A DNA stretch of 64,000 nucleotides from Acanthaster planci (lineage: Eukaryota > Echinodermata > Asteroidea > Valvatida > Acanthasteridae): positions 532,579-596,578 of the forward strand of contig NW_019091374.1 in NCBI RefSeq assembly GCF_001949145.1, in the 5' to 3' direction. A program made the position numbers and the translations under genes. The notes beneath the pieces were generated by a model. It worked only from the letters and a program-made list of their open reading frames with translations. It ran no database searches and had not been told where the DNA came from. Positions 25,101 through 36,608 of this stretch are shown here, one piece after another (the first letter of the stretch is position 1; every line of letters starts with the position of its first letter).

Positions 25101-26785
25101 GTAGATGTTTTAAGAATTTCATCATCTTAAGGTACAGGGCTTCCCTTTATTTCGTGTGACTGTCTTTTGTCTAGGGTTCCTTTGTCATTATGTGCGAGTC
25201 CACATGCTTTCCAACAACAGTGATTAGATTCGCTTTTGCGGTCCCTGACCCATATAATTGTTTTCCTGTTTTGTTTTTTTCATAATGTCTTGTTCTTTAA
25301 TGCTGTCTTCACAAGGAAGCCTAATTTTAACTTTCATTTAAATTGCTGCCCCAACCTCCTAATTGTTGTTATCATAGTTTCTTTGAGTGTGTTGACGTTT
25401 ATTTACATGGACATTTGCCTTGTTTTTACCGTTGATTTTGTCAAGGTCAGTAAATAATAATGATAACAACATCATTTCATGTTTGATTCATACGATACTG
25501 TTCGTTTTCGACATCTTAAAATCATTGCACGTTCTCGATCAAACAATTGGTCAGAAGATCACTCTGTACTTAATAATTTTACATAAAGTTTGCAAAATTA
25601 ATATTCACCCGTCATCGATATATTTCTACATTATTGTTATGTTAATGTTATGTTAATACATGTATTTTCAATAAAGTTTGACGTAATAAGGCTGAATCAA
25701 GATCCTACAATCATTTTAGTCTGAATTTATACGGTAGACTATTTGTTACACTTCTGATTACTTAATTTGTTTAATTTATTAGTGTTACTGCAACTCTGTT
25801 ATTAACGAAGTGATTGCTCTAAATAATTTGCTCATTAGGTTTAATCAATTTGTATTCAACTGCATCTTTTTTGTACCTATAGTGCCAAGCACAAGATTGA
25901 AGCACTCAGCTGCATAGTGAGAGAATCCCCCGCGCTTTTGCACACTGCATGTGGTGTGCTGTGTAATTGCTGGTCTATGGCTGTTTATGTCGAGATTCGA
26001 ATGAAGGGATTTAATAAGTTCATTCGTTAAAATCACTTAGACAGTAATAACTCCCTTTTCAAGTTCAACCTTACAGATGTTGTCTTAGCCAAGCATCCAA
26101 GGATAGGTTACCAGGTTTTCAACCGCTTCTATAAGTTTTGAGTCTGATTTTCATTGATTTTGCTGTTAGCCGGGGGTTGAAACAGAAAGACCTATGTGAT
26201 CAGCCACACAGCCAAATCTTCACATGTTGTACATACTACATGAAAACGCTGGCATTTGAGCAGGCTCTAATGTTTGTTATAAAGGAAAGGTTTTCTCGCA
26301 TGACGTTGATGTAGGCTGAGAACTAAAAATGAAGGAAGTGTCATGTACATGACAACAGCTCACAGAGGGTACTTATTCTATCCTAACCTTACTTGTGTAT
26401 TTCGCGATCAGGGGGTTTGTTTTTTAGTCAAGCTCTTTGGTGAATATTTTATTAAAAATTCATTTCATTCAAATCAACCAATTAATCTAAATAATCTAAA
26501 AATACAAATGAAATGATTTGGAACATGCAAACCAAATTCTCAGTAAAAGTCAATATGGCATTTTAAGTTTTATTCTGTTCGCACGTCCATGCAGTTCTGA
26601 AAATATCCCACATATGGATTAAACGTTGTTACTGGCTTAACTGATAAGGGACATTGAGAGATATTCAGCAAACCGTGACATCACAACGAGATGAAAATAA
26701 TAAACGTACCTGCAGCGCCCATTGTTTGCCACAAAGCTAAAGTGGTGACAAGAAAAAACCACGACTTCCTTTGCTTGTTTGTCAT
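16164..26785 (-). CDS. EGF-SEA-EGF type I transmembrane protein (small mucin-like receptor), 8 exons
   Basis: Exons: 26785-26710, 22314-22162, 19876-19751, 19514-19387, 18910-18682, 18380-18305, 17975-17932, 16384-16164. Phases (1,1,1,0,1,2,1) match throughout and give 350 residues. Residues 1-25 are a signal peptide (WFFLVTTLALWQTMGAA). Residues 26-76 are an unrecognised linker. EGF1 spans 78-118 with Cys at 79, 87, 93, 102, 104, 117. A SEA domain covers about 120-237, split between two exons. EGF2 has Cys at 240, 245, 251, 262, 264, 273. A membrane segment spans about 282-306, followed by a ~40-residue tail with several Ser, Thr and Tyr. The order matches vertebrate MUC3/12/13/17 ends, but no long Ser/Thr/Pro repeat is seen. 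Exons 3-8 are firm. Exons 1 and 2 are joined by phase only across introns of 4.4 and 2.3 kb, and could be incomplete. The exon 7 donor (GAG|GTCGGT) is weak. No GSVVV-type cleavage site is visible in SEA. Confidence 0.8.
16960..17402 (+). pseudogene. retroelement gag-like remnant, frameshifted
   Basis: The plus-strand frame from 16960 (MALVFEKFKDEAYFNERF) runs to a stop at 17233-17235. An adjacent frame then continues with RILITDGSKVGWATV and an acidic/basic stretch ending RKRRDQPPF at about 17402. The order (basic middle, IxxADxSxxGWxTVxxY-like box, charged end) resembles the first open frame of DIRS-like or related retroelements that I know from invertebrates; this is recognition by pattern, not by search. 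At least one frameshift breaks it. It lies antisense in the last intron of the EGF-SEA-EGF gene. No polymerase or terminal repeats were found nearby. Confidence 0.45.
20965..20998. repeat. perfect 12-bp stem hairpin
   Basis: CGGCAAAGTTGA and its exact reverse complement TCAACTTTGCCG are separated by 7 bases. It sits in a GC-richer block (20.88-21.12 kb) immediately upstream of a reverse transcriptase fragment, within intron 2 of the EGF-SEA-EGF gene. Confidence 0.7.
21155..21448 (+). pseudogene. non-LTR retrotransposon reverse transcriptase fragment
   Basis: The frame reads TVLGPLLFLIYV, then LLMHTDGAALIVSDKTH, ELKSFCSWMADKKLSLKRGK and GILFGNKC before a stop at 21446-21448. This is the palm region of a LINE-type (Jockey/CR1/RTE-like) reverse transcriptase: the block before the active site, the active-site strand, and the thumb-side LSL..GK..ILFG block. 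The catalytic YADD is replaced by HTDG, so the copy is dead. Neither the fingers region nor an endonuclease is present. Confidence 0.8.
22845..22900 (+). repeat. CA-rich simple sequence
   Basis: An imperfect CACA-rich tract (ACACACCCATCAACACACCC and following). Intronic in the EGF-SEA-EGF gene model. Confidence 0.6.
23096..23301. mobile_element. GC-rich palindromic element
   Basis: AACAAAGCACGCG on the left (about 23101) faces CGTGCTTTGTTTTT on the right (to about 23301). Internally, GCGTGCGAG faces CTCGCACGC, and the palindrome GTTCCCATGGGAAC lies near 23258. The overall structure suggests a small foldback or MITE with no coding capacity. Boundaries are approximate and no target-site duplication could be fixed. 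Confidence 0.45.
23323..23497. mobile_element. palindromic MITE, copy 1
   Basis: Ends are ATACGGGCGATTC and, inverted, GAAACGCCCGTAT. The inner arms carry GTGCGCCTCCAAGAGTTTG and the inverted CAAATTCTTGGAGGCGCAC. A second, diverged copy with the same termini lies at 28443-28617, which establishes it as a family. About 175 bp, non-coding. Confidence 0.75.
23560..23800. repeat. dispersed repeat, copy 1
   Basis: Shares, in order, GGAGCTTGTGGCGCCAA, an AAAGTACA block, CCACGCTTCA and TTGTTGGTCTTC with 24810-25000. The identity is clearly imperfect. Class unknown. Confidence 0.5.
24780..25010. repeat. dispersed repeat, copy 2
   Basis: Second member of the family at 23560-23800, recognised by GGAGCTTGTGGCACCAA, AAAAAGTACATTGA, GCCACGCTTCAATC and TTGTTGGTCTTCACAC in the same order. 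Both lie in the same large intron, so a local duplication is as likely as two insertions. Confidence 0.5.
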
Positions 26786-28933
26786 GGTTGGCTTAGATAA
26801 CCAAAAGAAATTTTTGTAAAATCCAGAGGAGCTTCGCGTGTACGCGTATACCTTCTCACCAAATCCAATTTCAAGTGGTCCGGCAACGTTTCTAAACATT
26901 GGCGTTCTATTCGGTTCCTTAGTGTGACGTCGTTCAGTTTAAAGGTTAGATAAAATATTAGAATCTGTCGTAAGAGTAGAGTATTGCTTTGACTTTGTTA
27001 CCGTATAATTTATCAAAATGTGCAAAATATTTTGATCTGTTCTTTTTTTTTACCCACAGACTACCATAGAATTTCAAACCGTAAATATTCATCTGCGTAC
27101 GAGACTGCCATATATATTTCACTGTTTTTCATGTATTTTAGATTTTCGGAAGTGATGGGTCAATTTTTGGCAGGATATTTCTCTTTTTAGTCAGGTAATT
27201 TTTCAGTTTAGGCCTATATAAATTGATATGCTAGCAAATATTTTTCAAAGCCCTTTTTCCAAGTTGGTTTTTTTAAGAAGAAACTGATCGAAAAAATATT
27301 ATAAATTCTCAAATCTTTGCACGTTATTTTTCCTATCAAGGGGTCCAGAGGCGTGCCATCAGGGGTCAACTTTCAGGCTCTATGCGCACGCATCCTACTC
27401 TGTCAACAGGAGTAACCGCGCGAACGCACCCAGTTTGAGAGACGTTTTGAAAACATAATAGCCTGGATACCAGACCCAATGATTCTGGCGAATCAAGGGT
27501 CCGGTAAACCTCGTTCCCCTCTTGCCGCGCCATGTTGGGGCATGCCTTGAACCCCTGGAATTGTATAATTTAAATTAGGACTTTAGTCAACGTGTTTACG
27601 AGTGTTGCAGATTTACGCGTGCTTGACGGGCAAGAGAATACTGGGGGCGAGCGCAGATTTTGAATACTCATGCCAAAGGTAGTATAGCGCCCCCTCTCTC
27701 TCTTCCTCTCCCCCTCCCCCCTCACTTTCGTTGTCTTACTTAAATCACTGAACATGTATTTGTTGTTAGCAGCTACATGTACCTTTTTTCGGCGGTCCAC
27801 TCAACCTTTGCTTTGTGTCACTTACTAATATCATGGGTTCCAGTCGTTGTGAACCATCTAACCGCCAGTGAACAAATTTTCCATACATATCTGAGGTTTT
27901 CATTTCCACTGTTTGTAAAACCCGAGTACTATGACATGCACTGTTCTTAACTTTTTTCAGTGCTGTGGAATGATTTAATCGTCAAACGTACACTCCCTTT
28001 CACTATGGCTGTATTAATGGGCATCTGTTTTTTTGTGAAAATTTTCATAGTTTCATAAAATTCAGTTGAAAAATTCTACATGGAGAAAAAAGTATAATTC
28101 TTTCATTCTTTGTTTTATTCACATAGAAAATTCAATATCACTGCACATAGGCTATTCCAATCATGCAATCAATTAATTAAGGAACATAAAATTGACAAGT
28201 TTAGGCCTATGTGTCAGAGGAATGTACTGAAAATTTCAACCATCATACATTCCACTGCGATATGAATTTTACTTCGTAATTATTTTGCACAATTCATTTT
28301 AGTATGCCAGCGAAGCCGAAGGGACATGATATTTCTGATTTTTTATATGACAAGCAATTATTAACACTCGGGTAAATTTCTTCGTTGTTTCTTTGAAAAT
28401 ACGGCTGGTTGAAAAGTGGTTAATGTTGACGAAATTAATAAATATGGGCTATTCGTAATAGTGCGCCTACAAGAGTTTGTAGCGCGTTGGCCAATCACAA
28501 TGCACGAAATCTGTCAACCTAATGCGCGTTTGGAATGGGTAGACAGATTTCGCGCATTTTGATTGGCCAACGCGTAACAAACTCTTGGAGGCACGCTATT
28601 ATGAATCGCCCGTATTAATTTGGGAAATTTGTTTTTTGAATGAAAAACATTGAATTCATTTGCCGCTCTTGAGTTCTTAAAGCGAAACCAATCTTCTCTC
28701 TCTACATTATTTGCTTAACGGATTTTCGCAGACAACGACGTGATGGTGGACGTATCTGAGGTGCATAATTTAAATGATTTGACCATTGGCAGCACTACGC
28801 ATCCGTACTTTCCGTTTTTGCCTGAAAAAAAAATAATACTTGTTCAATCTTATCCGCAGAGGGCGTTGCCGCAGTGACTACGTCCACACCATCGCTTTTG
28901 TCGTCTGCAAAAAGCCTGACAACGTGTTTGGTA
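26786..28933. other. divergent intergenic region between the mucin-like gene and TMEM18
   Basis: The two genes' first coding exons point away from each other across about 2.1 kb, so promoters for both should lie here. No TATA box or named site could be assigned with confidence. It contains a palindromic MITE (28443-28617), a pyrimidine-rich tract near 27690-27725, and a CAG acceptor-like site (TTATCCGCAG) at about 28860 that could begin the TMEM18 first coding exon. Otherwise AT-rich without exons. Confidence 0.45.
28443..28617. mobile_element. palindromic MITE, copy 2
   Basis: Left arm GTGCGCCTACAAGAGTTTG and CGTTGGCCAATCACAATGC; right arm, inverted, GATTGGCCAACGCG and CTCTTGGAGGCACGC, ending GAATCGCCCGTATTA. 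Arms of about 75 bp around a short centre. Related to 23323-23497, and non-coding. Confidence 0.8.
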
Positions 28934-31900
28934 ATGGCCCCAGAACAAGCTATAGGAGTGAATGACATCGATGGAATGCTTGCGTATTTGGAGCACGTGA
29001 GTATTAAAGTACTTTACATCAGTAATCCTTTGATTATCATTCGATTTGATAGAACTGTTTCCAGTTTTGCCAGTCGTCATTCACACTGTATTTGAAATTA
29101 TGTTGACCAGTTATGATATAGCAATTGGCCCTCGTGTCAACATAATTATAAATCACATACCCTATTACTTACTAGCCTTTTTGAAGTATTGCGGACACAA
29201 TAGGAGGGCAGTGAGTAAATTTGGAGTAAACACACAAGATTTTACCCAAACCAAATCATGTACTGCATGCAGTGAGTACTACCAATGTTGTCAAAATTAA
29301 TTGTCTAGGCCTTGGCCGTAGGCCTACCTCAAACTACAGAGTTCTAGTGGAGGCCTAGAGCGAGTCAACTCTCCTATTAAACTTATTTGTAACTTGCTAA
29401 CCCCCAGTTCGACGTCTTCCATGCTTCGTGGGATCAGGGTGGACATCGGACCCCCCCTGTTCTAGGGTACTTGTATTCAGTCTTGTAGTAGTCCAAGTAA
29501 CTAGTAATTAAAAGGACTCTGTCAGTGCACCACCATGACTAGGCTCATCAGCTCAGTCATGGCCAAACCTACTGACATGATTGGGACTTGGCATCGGGCG
29601 GCCATCGGAGCAGAAAAGACAACATGAAAAATAAAAACAAAATTAGATTTAAAAAAAATGAAACAAAGAATAGAAAATAAAGAAACGAAAATAACACAGA
29701 ACAGGAAAAGGCAAATAAATTAAGAACAACAAAAATAAAAAAGAATGAAAAATAAAATACTAAAAAACAATAAGATAAAGACTAAATAAATAAATGGGTG
29801 AAAAAACAAACATTCTCAATAAAGTTAAAAATAAGTAAAAAAATAAATTATAAATAATTAAAATATGGATATAATTAAAAGCAAAAAATAAAAACAAAAA
29901 GACAAGAAACAACAAAAATAAAAGAGTAATCTATGAAAAAAATGACGGTACAAACCACAATTTTTATTTTCAAAGATGAAAAAAAAAAAGCAGTGTCGCA
30001 AAACAAAATTGTAGCTCACAAAACATATTGTTTTCATTGTTTCATTCTTAATTTTTTTTTATCTAGGCCTGTTTTTATTTACTGTTCTTGAGTTTATTTG
30101 TTCTTTCTTTTTTTGTTTTTTTATTTTTAATTTCTTTCGTTAGTTCATTTTGTTTATTTTTAAAACCTTTGTTTTTATTTTTCTTGTTGTCTCTTTTGCC
30201 CCGATGGCTGCCCATAGGCATGCCTGTAAGCCAAGCACAAGTGTTAGATGGGACTCTAAATATTGCCTTTTTTTAACATCTAAACATGTTCAGGGGATGG
30301 AAGATTCTAGGACTAGTATACCATCGCCAGATGTTAAAAAAGGCGATATCTAGAGTCCTAGCTGAGTTACCCAACTAGTCCTGGAGAATATCCTGCCATT
30401 GGCAAATAACCACTTTAAAATCTTTGACATATCTCACATGGGCCTGCGATATGACACAGTTGAAGACAGTGCAGCAAAAATCCATACCACACTAATCATA
30501 AAATGAGTCAGTCATGTCAGCCGACAATTATGACAATTCAACCTGGATTCAACACAATGTGGCAGAATTGCTTCTTTATGAAATTATTGGGAAGGGTGGA
30601 AAAAAGTCCAATGCAGGCCCCCCCCAGCATGCCCAAGTAAAGGACTGTGGTTATAATACTCAAGTAGGGGGAGTTAATACTCGGTACAGTATAAACTGTA
30701 AACTGACTGACCTGGACCAACCAGTCAGTCCGGTAGGTCTGGTCAATCAAGGTCAGTCAGTCCGGTAGGTCAATTTACTTGATTTACATGTATACTGAAC
30801 AATTATAATGTATTTTTAAAATTGAAATTGATGTGAGTTGTTAATTTTTGTTGTGGCTGTTTGGCTGTTTTTACCACTAGAATTGCTTCTTTTTTTTAAT
30901 TCCAGATTGAATGGACTGAGTCGTGGCTGATAACATTGCTGTTATTTCATGCCACCTGTGCTGTATTCACTGTCCTCACCAGAAAATATTTCAACGTGCA
31001 ACTAGTTTACTTTTTCTTACTTCGTGAGTTATTCTCTTGACCGGGATCAAAGATTATTTGGGGTCATACCCCTCATCTTAGTCTATAATCGCATGAAGTC
31101 AAACATTTCTGATATCTGTGGACATTTTTTGATTGATTGTGCAATAGAACCTCCTCTTGGCCTCCAAATTCTTGATCAATCAGCAGGTGTTTTAAGGCCA
31201 ATGTGGTTCATGGTCAGTGTGTGGGGATAGCGTCCCTGGTTAGGCCTAAGCACGTGTAGTTTGGGCTGAAGTGGGTGTCCTCATTTGTCTGTGTGTGAAT
31301 AGTCACCAACCGTGGAACTGTAGATCTAGGGTCTCCCAAACTAAACAAAATTTCCAGATCTTCAGCTCTCCCAGATACATTTTACCACAGAGGCCACCTA
31401 AATGTGGTCAGCTGATAGGGTCAGCTGATAGGATCAGCTGATAGGGTCAGCTGACAGTACGGCCATCTAACATTGCACTCATAAACATTCAGTATTTTTA
31501 CCTGTACATGTAATTTATCAACAGTTGAAACTCTTTATAATTATTTCAATCCATTAGACATGGAAGCAATTTACTCCTCAAACCAGCTTGTTAGTAAGTG
31601 TAATTTTTCCCTCTTCAAGTGTGCGTACCGGTAGCCATGCTGCTTTCAAAAGAAGTGGTGACAGTGTGCATTTATAACCATGTGTTTGTGCTTCACTTTG
31701 ATGCTTGTTTGTTTGTACTTTTTCTCCAGTTATTCTTATCTACTTCTCAGAAACCATCAACGAGCATGCAGCCTTGAATTACAAGTAAGGTCTCATAAGT
31801 CTTGTGTCGTGGGTCTTAAAATGTTCAGAGCTAGAATTNAAAAAATAAAAAAGAATGAAAAAAAAAAAAAAATAAATAAATAAATAAATAAATGAATAAA

Positions 31901-34900
31901 TAAATAAATGGGTGAAAAAACAAACATTCTTAATAAAGTTCAAAATAAGGCAAAAAATAAATTATAAATAATTAAAATATGGATATAATTAAAAGCAAAA
32001 AATAAAAACAAAAAGACAAGAAACAACAAAAATAAAAGAGTAATCTATGACAAAAATCACGGTACAAACCACAATTTTTATTTTCAAAGATATAAAAAAA
32101 ACAAGCAGTGTCGCAAAACAAAATTGTAACTCACAAAACAAAATTGATATCTTATAATTTTACAAGTTCATCAAACAAAATTCTTGCAAACAAGATTCTC
32201 ATAAAATAACTGGTCGACTACGAATGTTGGGGGCATGCATAGTGCTTTGGCCTAGCAGCCACATGATACAGGCATATCGTGTAAAACATACAGTTTAGGT
32301 AGCACAGGCAGAAGAGCGTAATCTCTTATACTGTACATGTTTATATGTATAATATAGTCCTACTTAAGACCGATGTGATTTTTGCCCTGCCTTGCTTTTA
32401 ATGTCAATAAAAAAGTTAATGGAAAAGGTCAGTTATTCAAAACTGATTCTTATGACTCAGATTCTAGTTGTGTCAGGAAGTGATATGATTAGTTTGTTCT
32501 AGGTTTAAATAAACCAAAACACTGCAACTTGGGAAATAATTCATGACCTCGTAAATACTCACCACGCTTGCAACCTAACCCAAGTAAATCCATGGGGTGC
32601 AAGTATCGTCATTTTGCCCTCCAAATGAAGTTTTAGTTTAGGGACAGAATAACGGAAGTTTTCAAAACGTGCAAGTTGTGTAAATCAGAAATTCAATGCA
32701 GGATATGATCCCATATAAGTGACAAAGTCCACTACCAGTTTTGTTTTTCATGATTTTTTAAACTTCTTTTCAAACAATAATAGCAGTTTGTATTGTCATT
32801 TGTTAAGTAGATTTCTCTTTGTTTTCATTCCCAGTTTTTTCTTCTCCTTTTTACTTTTTTTCTACTTCAATTTTTTTAAATTTCTCTTTTAATTACAAAT
32901 ATCCATATTTTCTGGCTGATTCTTATGTTTTCTGTTTTATTTCTTTTTCTTTTATAGTTTTGTTATTTTTTCTGTTTTTGTTTTAAAATTTTTTTTTATT
33001 TAATTTGGTTTTTTCATTGTTTCATTCTTGATTATTTTTTATCTAGGCCGTTTTTATTTACTGTTATTGAGTTTGTTTGTTCTTTCTTTTTTTGTTTTTT
33101 ATTTTTAATTTCTTCCGTTATTTTATTTTGTTTATTTTTAAAACCTTTGTTTTTATTTTTCTTGTTGTCTCTTTTACCCCGATGGCTGCCCATAGGCATG
33201 CCTATGAGCCAAGCACAAGTGTTAGATGGACTCTAAAAATTGCCTTTTTTTAACATTTAAACATGTTCAGGGGATGGAAAATTCTAGGACTAGTACACCA
33301 TCGCCAGATGTTAAAAAAGGCGATATCTAGAGTCCTAGCTGAGTTTTCCAACTAGTCCTGGAGAAATTGGAGAATATCCTACCATTGGCAAAAAACCACT
33401 TTAAAATCTCTGACATATCTCATGTGGGCCTGCGGTATGACACAGTCGAAGACAGTGCAGCAAAAATCCATACCACACTAATCATAAAATGAGTCAGTCA
33501 TGTCAGCCGACAATTATGACAATTCAACCTGAATTCACCATAATGTGGCAGAATTGCTACTTTATGAAATCAATGGGAAGGATGGAAAAAAGTCCAATGC
33601 AGGCCCCCCCCCAGCATGCCCAAGTAAAGGACTGTGGTTATAATACTCAAGTGGAGGGAGTTGATACTCCGTACAGTATAAACTTTAAACTGACCGATCT
33701 GGACCAACCAGTCAGTCCGGTAGATCTGGTCAGTCAGGTCAGTCAGTCCGGTAGGTCAATTAACTTGATTTATACTGACGAAATATTATGTATTTTTAAA
33801 ATTAAAATGGATGTGAGTTGTTAATTTTTTGTTGTGGCTGTTTGGATGTTTTTACCACTATAATTGCTGTTTTTTCTTTTTTTAAACTCCAGATTGACTG
33901 GACTGAGTCATGGCTGATAACATTGCTGTTATTTCATGCCACCTGTGCTGTATTCACTGTCCTCACCAGAAAATATTTCAACGTGCAACTAGTTTACTTT
34001 TTCTTACTTCGTGAGTTATTCTCTTGACCAGGATCAATGATTATTTGGGGTCATACCCCTCATCATAGTCTATAATCGCATGAAGTCAAACATTTCTGAT
34101 ATCTGTGGAATTTTTTGATTGATTGTGCAATAGAACCTCCTCTTGGCCTCCGAATTCTTGATCGATCAGCAGGTGTTTTAAGGCCAACGTGGTTCATGGT
34201 CAGTGTGTGGGGATAGCCTCCCTGGTTAGGCCTAAGCACGCGTAGTTTGGGCTGAAGTGGGTGTCCTCATTTGTCTGTGTGTGAATAGTCACCAATCGTG
34301 GAACTGTAGATCCAGGGTCTCCCAAACTAAACAAAATTTCCAGATCTTCAGCTCTCCCAGACACATTTTACCACAGAGGCCACCTAAATGTGGTAGGGTC
34401 AGCTGACAGTACGGCCATCTAACATTGCACTCATAAACATTCAGTATTTTTACCTGTACATGTAATTTATCAACATCTGAAACTCTTTCCATGATTATTT
34501 CAATCCATTAGCATTTAGACATGGAAGCAATTTACTCCTCAAACCAGCTTGTTAGTAAGTGTAATTTTTCCCTCTTCAAGTGTGCGTACCGGTAGCCATA
34601 CTGCTTTCAAAAGAAGTGGTGACAGTGTGCATTTATAACCATGTGTTTGTGCTTCACTTTGATGCTTGTTTGTTTGTACTTTTTCTCCAGTTATTCTTAT
34701 CTACTTCTCAGAAACCATCAACGAGCATGCAGCCTTGAATTACAAGTAAGGTCTCATAAGTCTTGTGTCTTGGGTCTTAAAATGTTCAGAGATAAAATCN
34801 GATGTTTGTTGCCTTTTTATCAGAATTGTACGCCTGAAACAGGGTTACCAAACTGTTCAAGAAATTAAAGTGGTCTTGATAGTGATTGGTATATATTTGC

Positions 34901-36608
34901 ATGTTACCACAAGATTGTAGCCCAACGTTTTGATATATTTTGTACATTAAATTGTACTGAGCATGTATGTATGTACAGATGTGGAGTGGAGTGCCGTGGC
35001 CTTGTGAGTATGAGCATTGGATTCGTACATGTAGTTGGCGGGTAAAGCCACAGGATGCAGGTTCAAATGCAGCCTGGTGTCATGGTGCGTGTGCCCTTGG
35101 GCGATGCACTTGGGTACTCTGTGAGGGCAAAGATGGGTAGTGTGGTTGATTTAGCTGCTTTGAGCCAAAATGGCAGCATTGAGCTATATACTCCCCAGGG
35201 AGCTGAGATGGTATTTCAAATATTTCATTGTGCCAGTGAGCAGGGATAACATTAATGGAAAGTGCTTCAATCTTAGTTAAAAGGGCCATATAAAAACTTG
35301 CTATTTTTTATTACAGTAGGTCACGGTTTTAAACCTGTGCTCGATTTGAAGGCATTGATGGCCTCGGAAAGCTTTTATAGATCACATGTAGTGTTTGGAT
35401 TTTGTCAAACTCTGGATTCCAGGCAAGAACAGGATTTATTGTGTAACCACTCACAGCTTGGGTACAGACTAAGGCTGCATCCGAATCTGTTGTCTAGAGC
35501 TAGGTCTAGGTCTTCCCTCCATTGGAAATGTGTGCAGACTCGTAGACAATAGACCTAGCCGTAGCTCTGGAAGCCCGTTTCGGACACGGCCTAAGGCTAC
35601 ATTTACAAGTGCTGTAGTCAAGTCCTTAAAGTGCTTCCCAAGTCAAATAGCTAGAATTATTTTGTAATGAGATAAATATTATCCATGTACTCTGTGTATA
35701 AGTAATGCAAATAGCACAAAAAGATATCCAGCACTACTCTGGAGAATAATCACATAGTTGCTTTTATTGTTTCGGTTTTGCACCAGATGCAATTTTTAAT
35801 ATGAAAACTTAATTTCTCTTACTACAGAAAGTTTTCCAAACATCAGTATTTTGATTCCAATGGTCTGTTCATTGCTGTTGTCTTCAGTCTTCCTCTTCTC
35901 TGCAACTGCTTACTGATTGTGGTAAGTACATGTATACAGATTTAGCTCTGGGACAATTGACATGTATACAGATTTAGCTCTGGGACAATTGACATGTATA
36001 CAGATTTAGCTCTGGGACAATTGACATGTATACAGATTTAGCTCTGGGACAATTGACATGTATACAGATTTAGCTCTGGGACAATTGACATGTATACAGA
36101 TTTAGCTCTGGGACAATTGACATGTATACAGATTTAGCTCTGGGACAATTGACATGTATACAGATTTAGCTCTGGGGCAATGCCACACAAAGGTGGTAAT
36201 TGGTCACGCTGCTAGCAGTCTTATTATTTGTTTTCAACAAATGAAATTGGAAATAATAGGCATAACCAATATCTACTTACTTCCACTTTTACTTTTTAAA
36301 ACACCTCTTTCAACGGAGTGAAATTTCTCCCCCCCAGGAAAGAAAAAAATTTACTTTAATGGGATAAAGGCAAATTGTTGGACCCCCATGAAAAAAAATC
36401 CCACCCCCAGGGCCTTGCTTTGTGTCCAGTGGAAGAACTTGTCTTTACAACCTGTACCAATTTCTTACAATTGCCGCCTCCCCCCCTGGTTGCCCAATCC
36501 CTTCTTCCCCAGATGATTTGGGTGTACCAGACGGCCCATCTTCTGGTCAAAGTGAAGCGAGCCGAGGTGAGGCAGCGAGCCCAAGAGGAAGAGAGGAAAG
36601 AGAAATAA
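28934..36608 (+). CDS. TMEM18: transmembrane protein 18
   Basis: Small multi-pass protein; the vertebrate orthologue sits in the nuclear membrane. Exons: 28934-28996, exon 2 (30906-31023 or 33893-34010), exon 3 (31730-31784 or 34691-34745), 35828-35921, 36513-36608. One copy each of exons 2 and 3 gives phases 0,1,2,0 and a 141-residue protein, the length of human TMEM18 (140). Recognisable blocks are [41 protein letters not shown] and the C-terminal [11 protein letters not shown] followed by a basic/acidic tail ([11 protein letters not shown]). Three to four hydrophobic segments are visible. Using all four middle exons breaks the frame, because exon 3 ends in phase 2 and exon 2 begins in phase 0. 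The exon 2 copies differ at Glu (first) versus Asp (second); vertebrates have Asp. An AATAAA at 37192-37197 may be the polyadenylation signal. Confidence 0.93.
29735..31839 (+). repeat. TMEM18 exon 2-3 segment, copy A, ending at an N
   Basis: A-rich start, T-rich stretch, exon 2 and exon 3 of TMEM18 and their introns. It closely matches 31840-34800 throughout, apart from an ~0.88-kb stretch present only in copy B and a short tandem array (TCAGCTGATAGGG, about four units at 31411-31457) that has one unit in copy B. It ends at the ambiguous base N at 31839, at the same place in the repeat (after AAAATGTTCAGAG) as copy B. Confidence 0.9.
31840..34800 (+). repeat. TMEM18 exon 2-3 segment, copy B, ending at an N
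   Basis: Second copy of the segment above; the offset is about 2110 bases at the left and 2961-2987 bases after the extra 0.88 kb (about 32150-33010). The N at 34800 is exactly 2961 bases after the N at 31839. Beyond it the sequence is single-copy. Details favour an assembly duplication of two haplotypes; see findings. Confidence 0.9.
34983..35310 (+). repeat. tRNA-derived SINE, copy 2
   Basis: A tRNA-like promoter region (GCCGTGGCCTTGTGAGTATG; B box GGTTCAAATGC) is followed by the body GGTGCGTGTGCCCTTGGGC, GGGTACTCTGTGAGGGC, GTGTGGTTGATTTAGC, ACTCCCCAGGGAGCTGAGAT and the tail TTAGTTAAAAGGGCCATATA. The same blocks recur at 62408-62765. Intronic in TMEM18. Confidence 0.8.
35926..36179 (+). 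repeat. 32-bp minisatellite, about 8 units
   Basis: Almost perfect tandem units of 32 bases beginning ACATGTATACAGATTTAGCT and ending GACAATTG; only the last unit shows a clear substitution (GGGGCAATG). The array starts four bases inside the intron, directly after the GTAAGTAC donor of TMEM18 exon 4, whose bases GTACATGTATACAG form the first unit. Confidence 0.95.
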
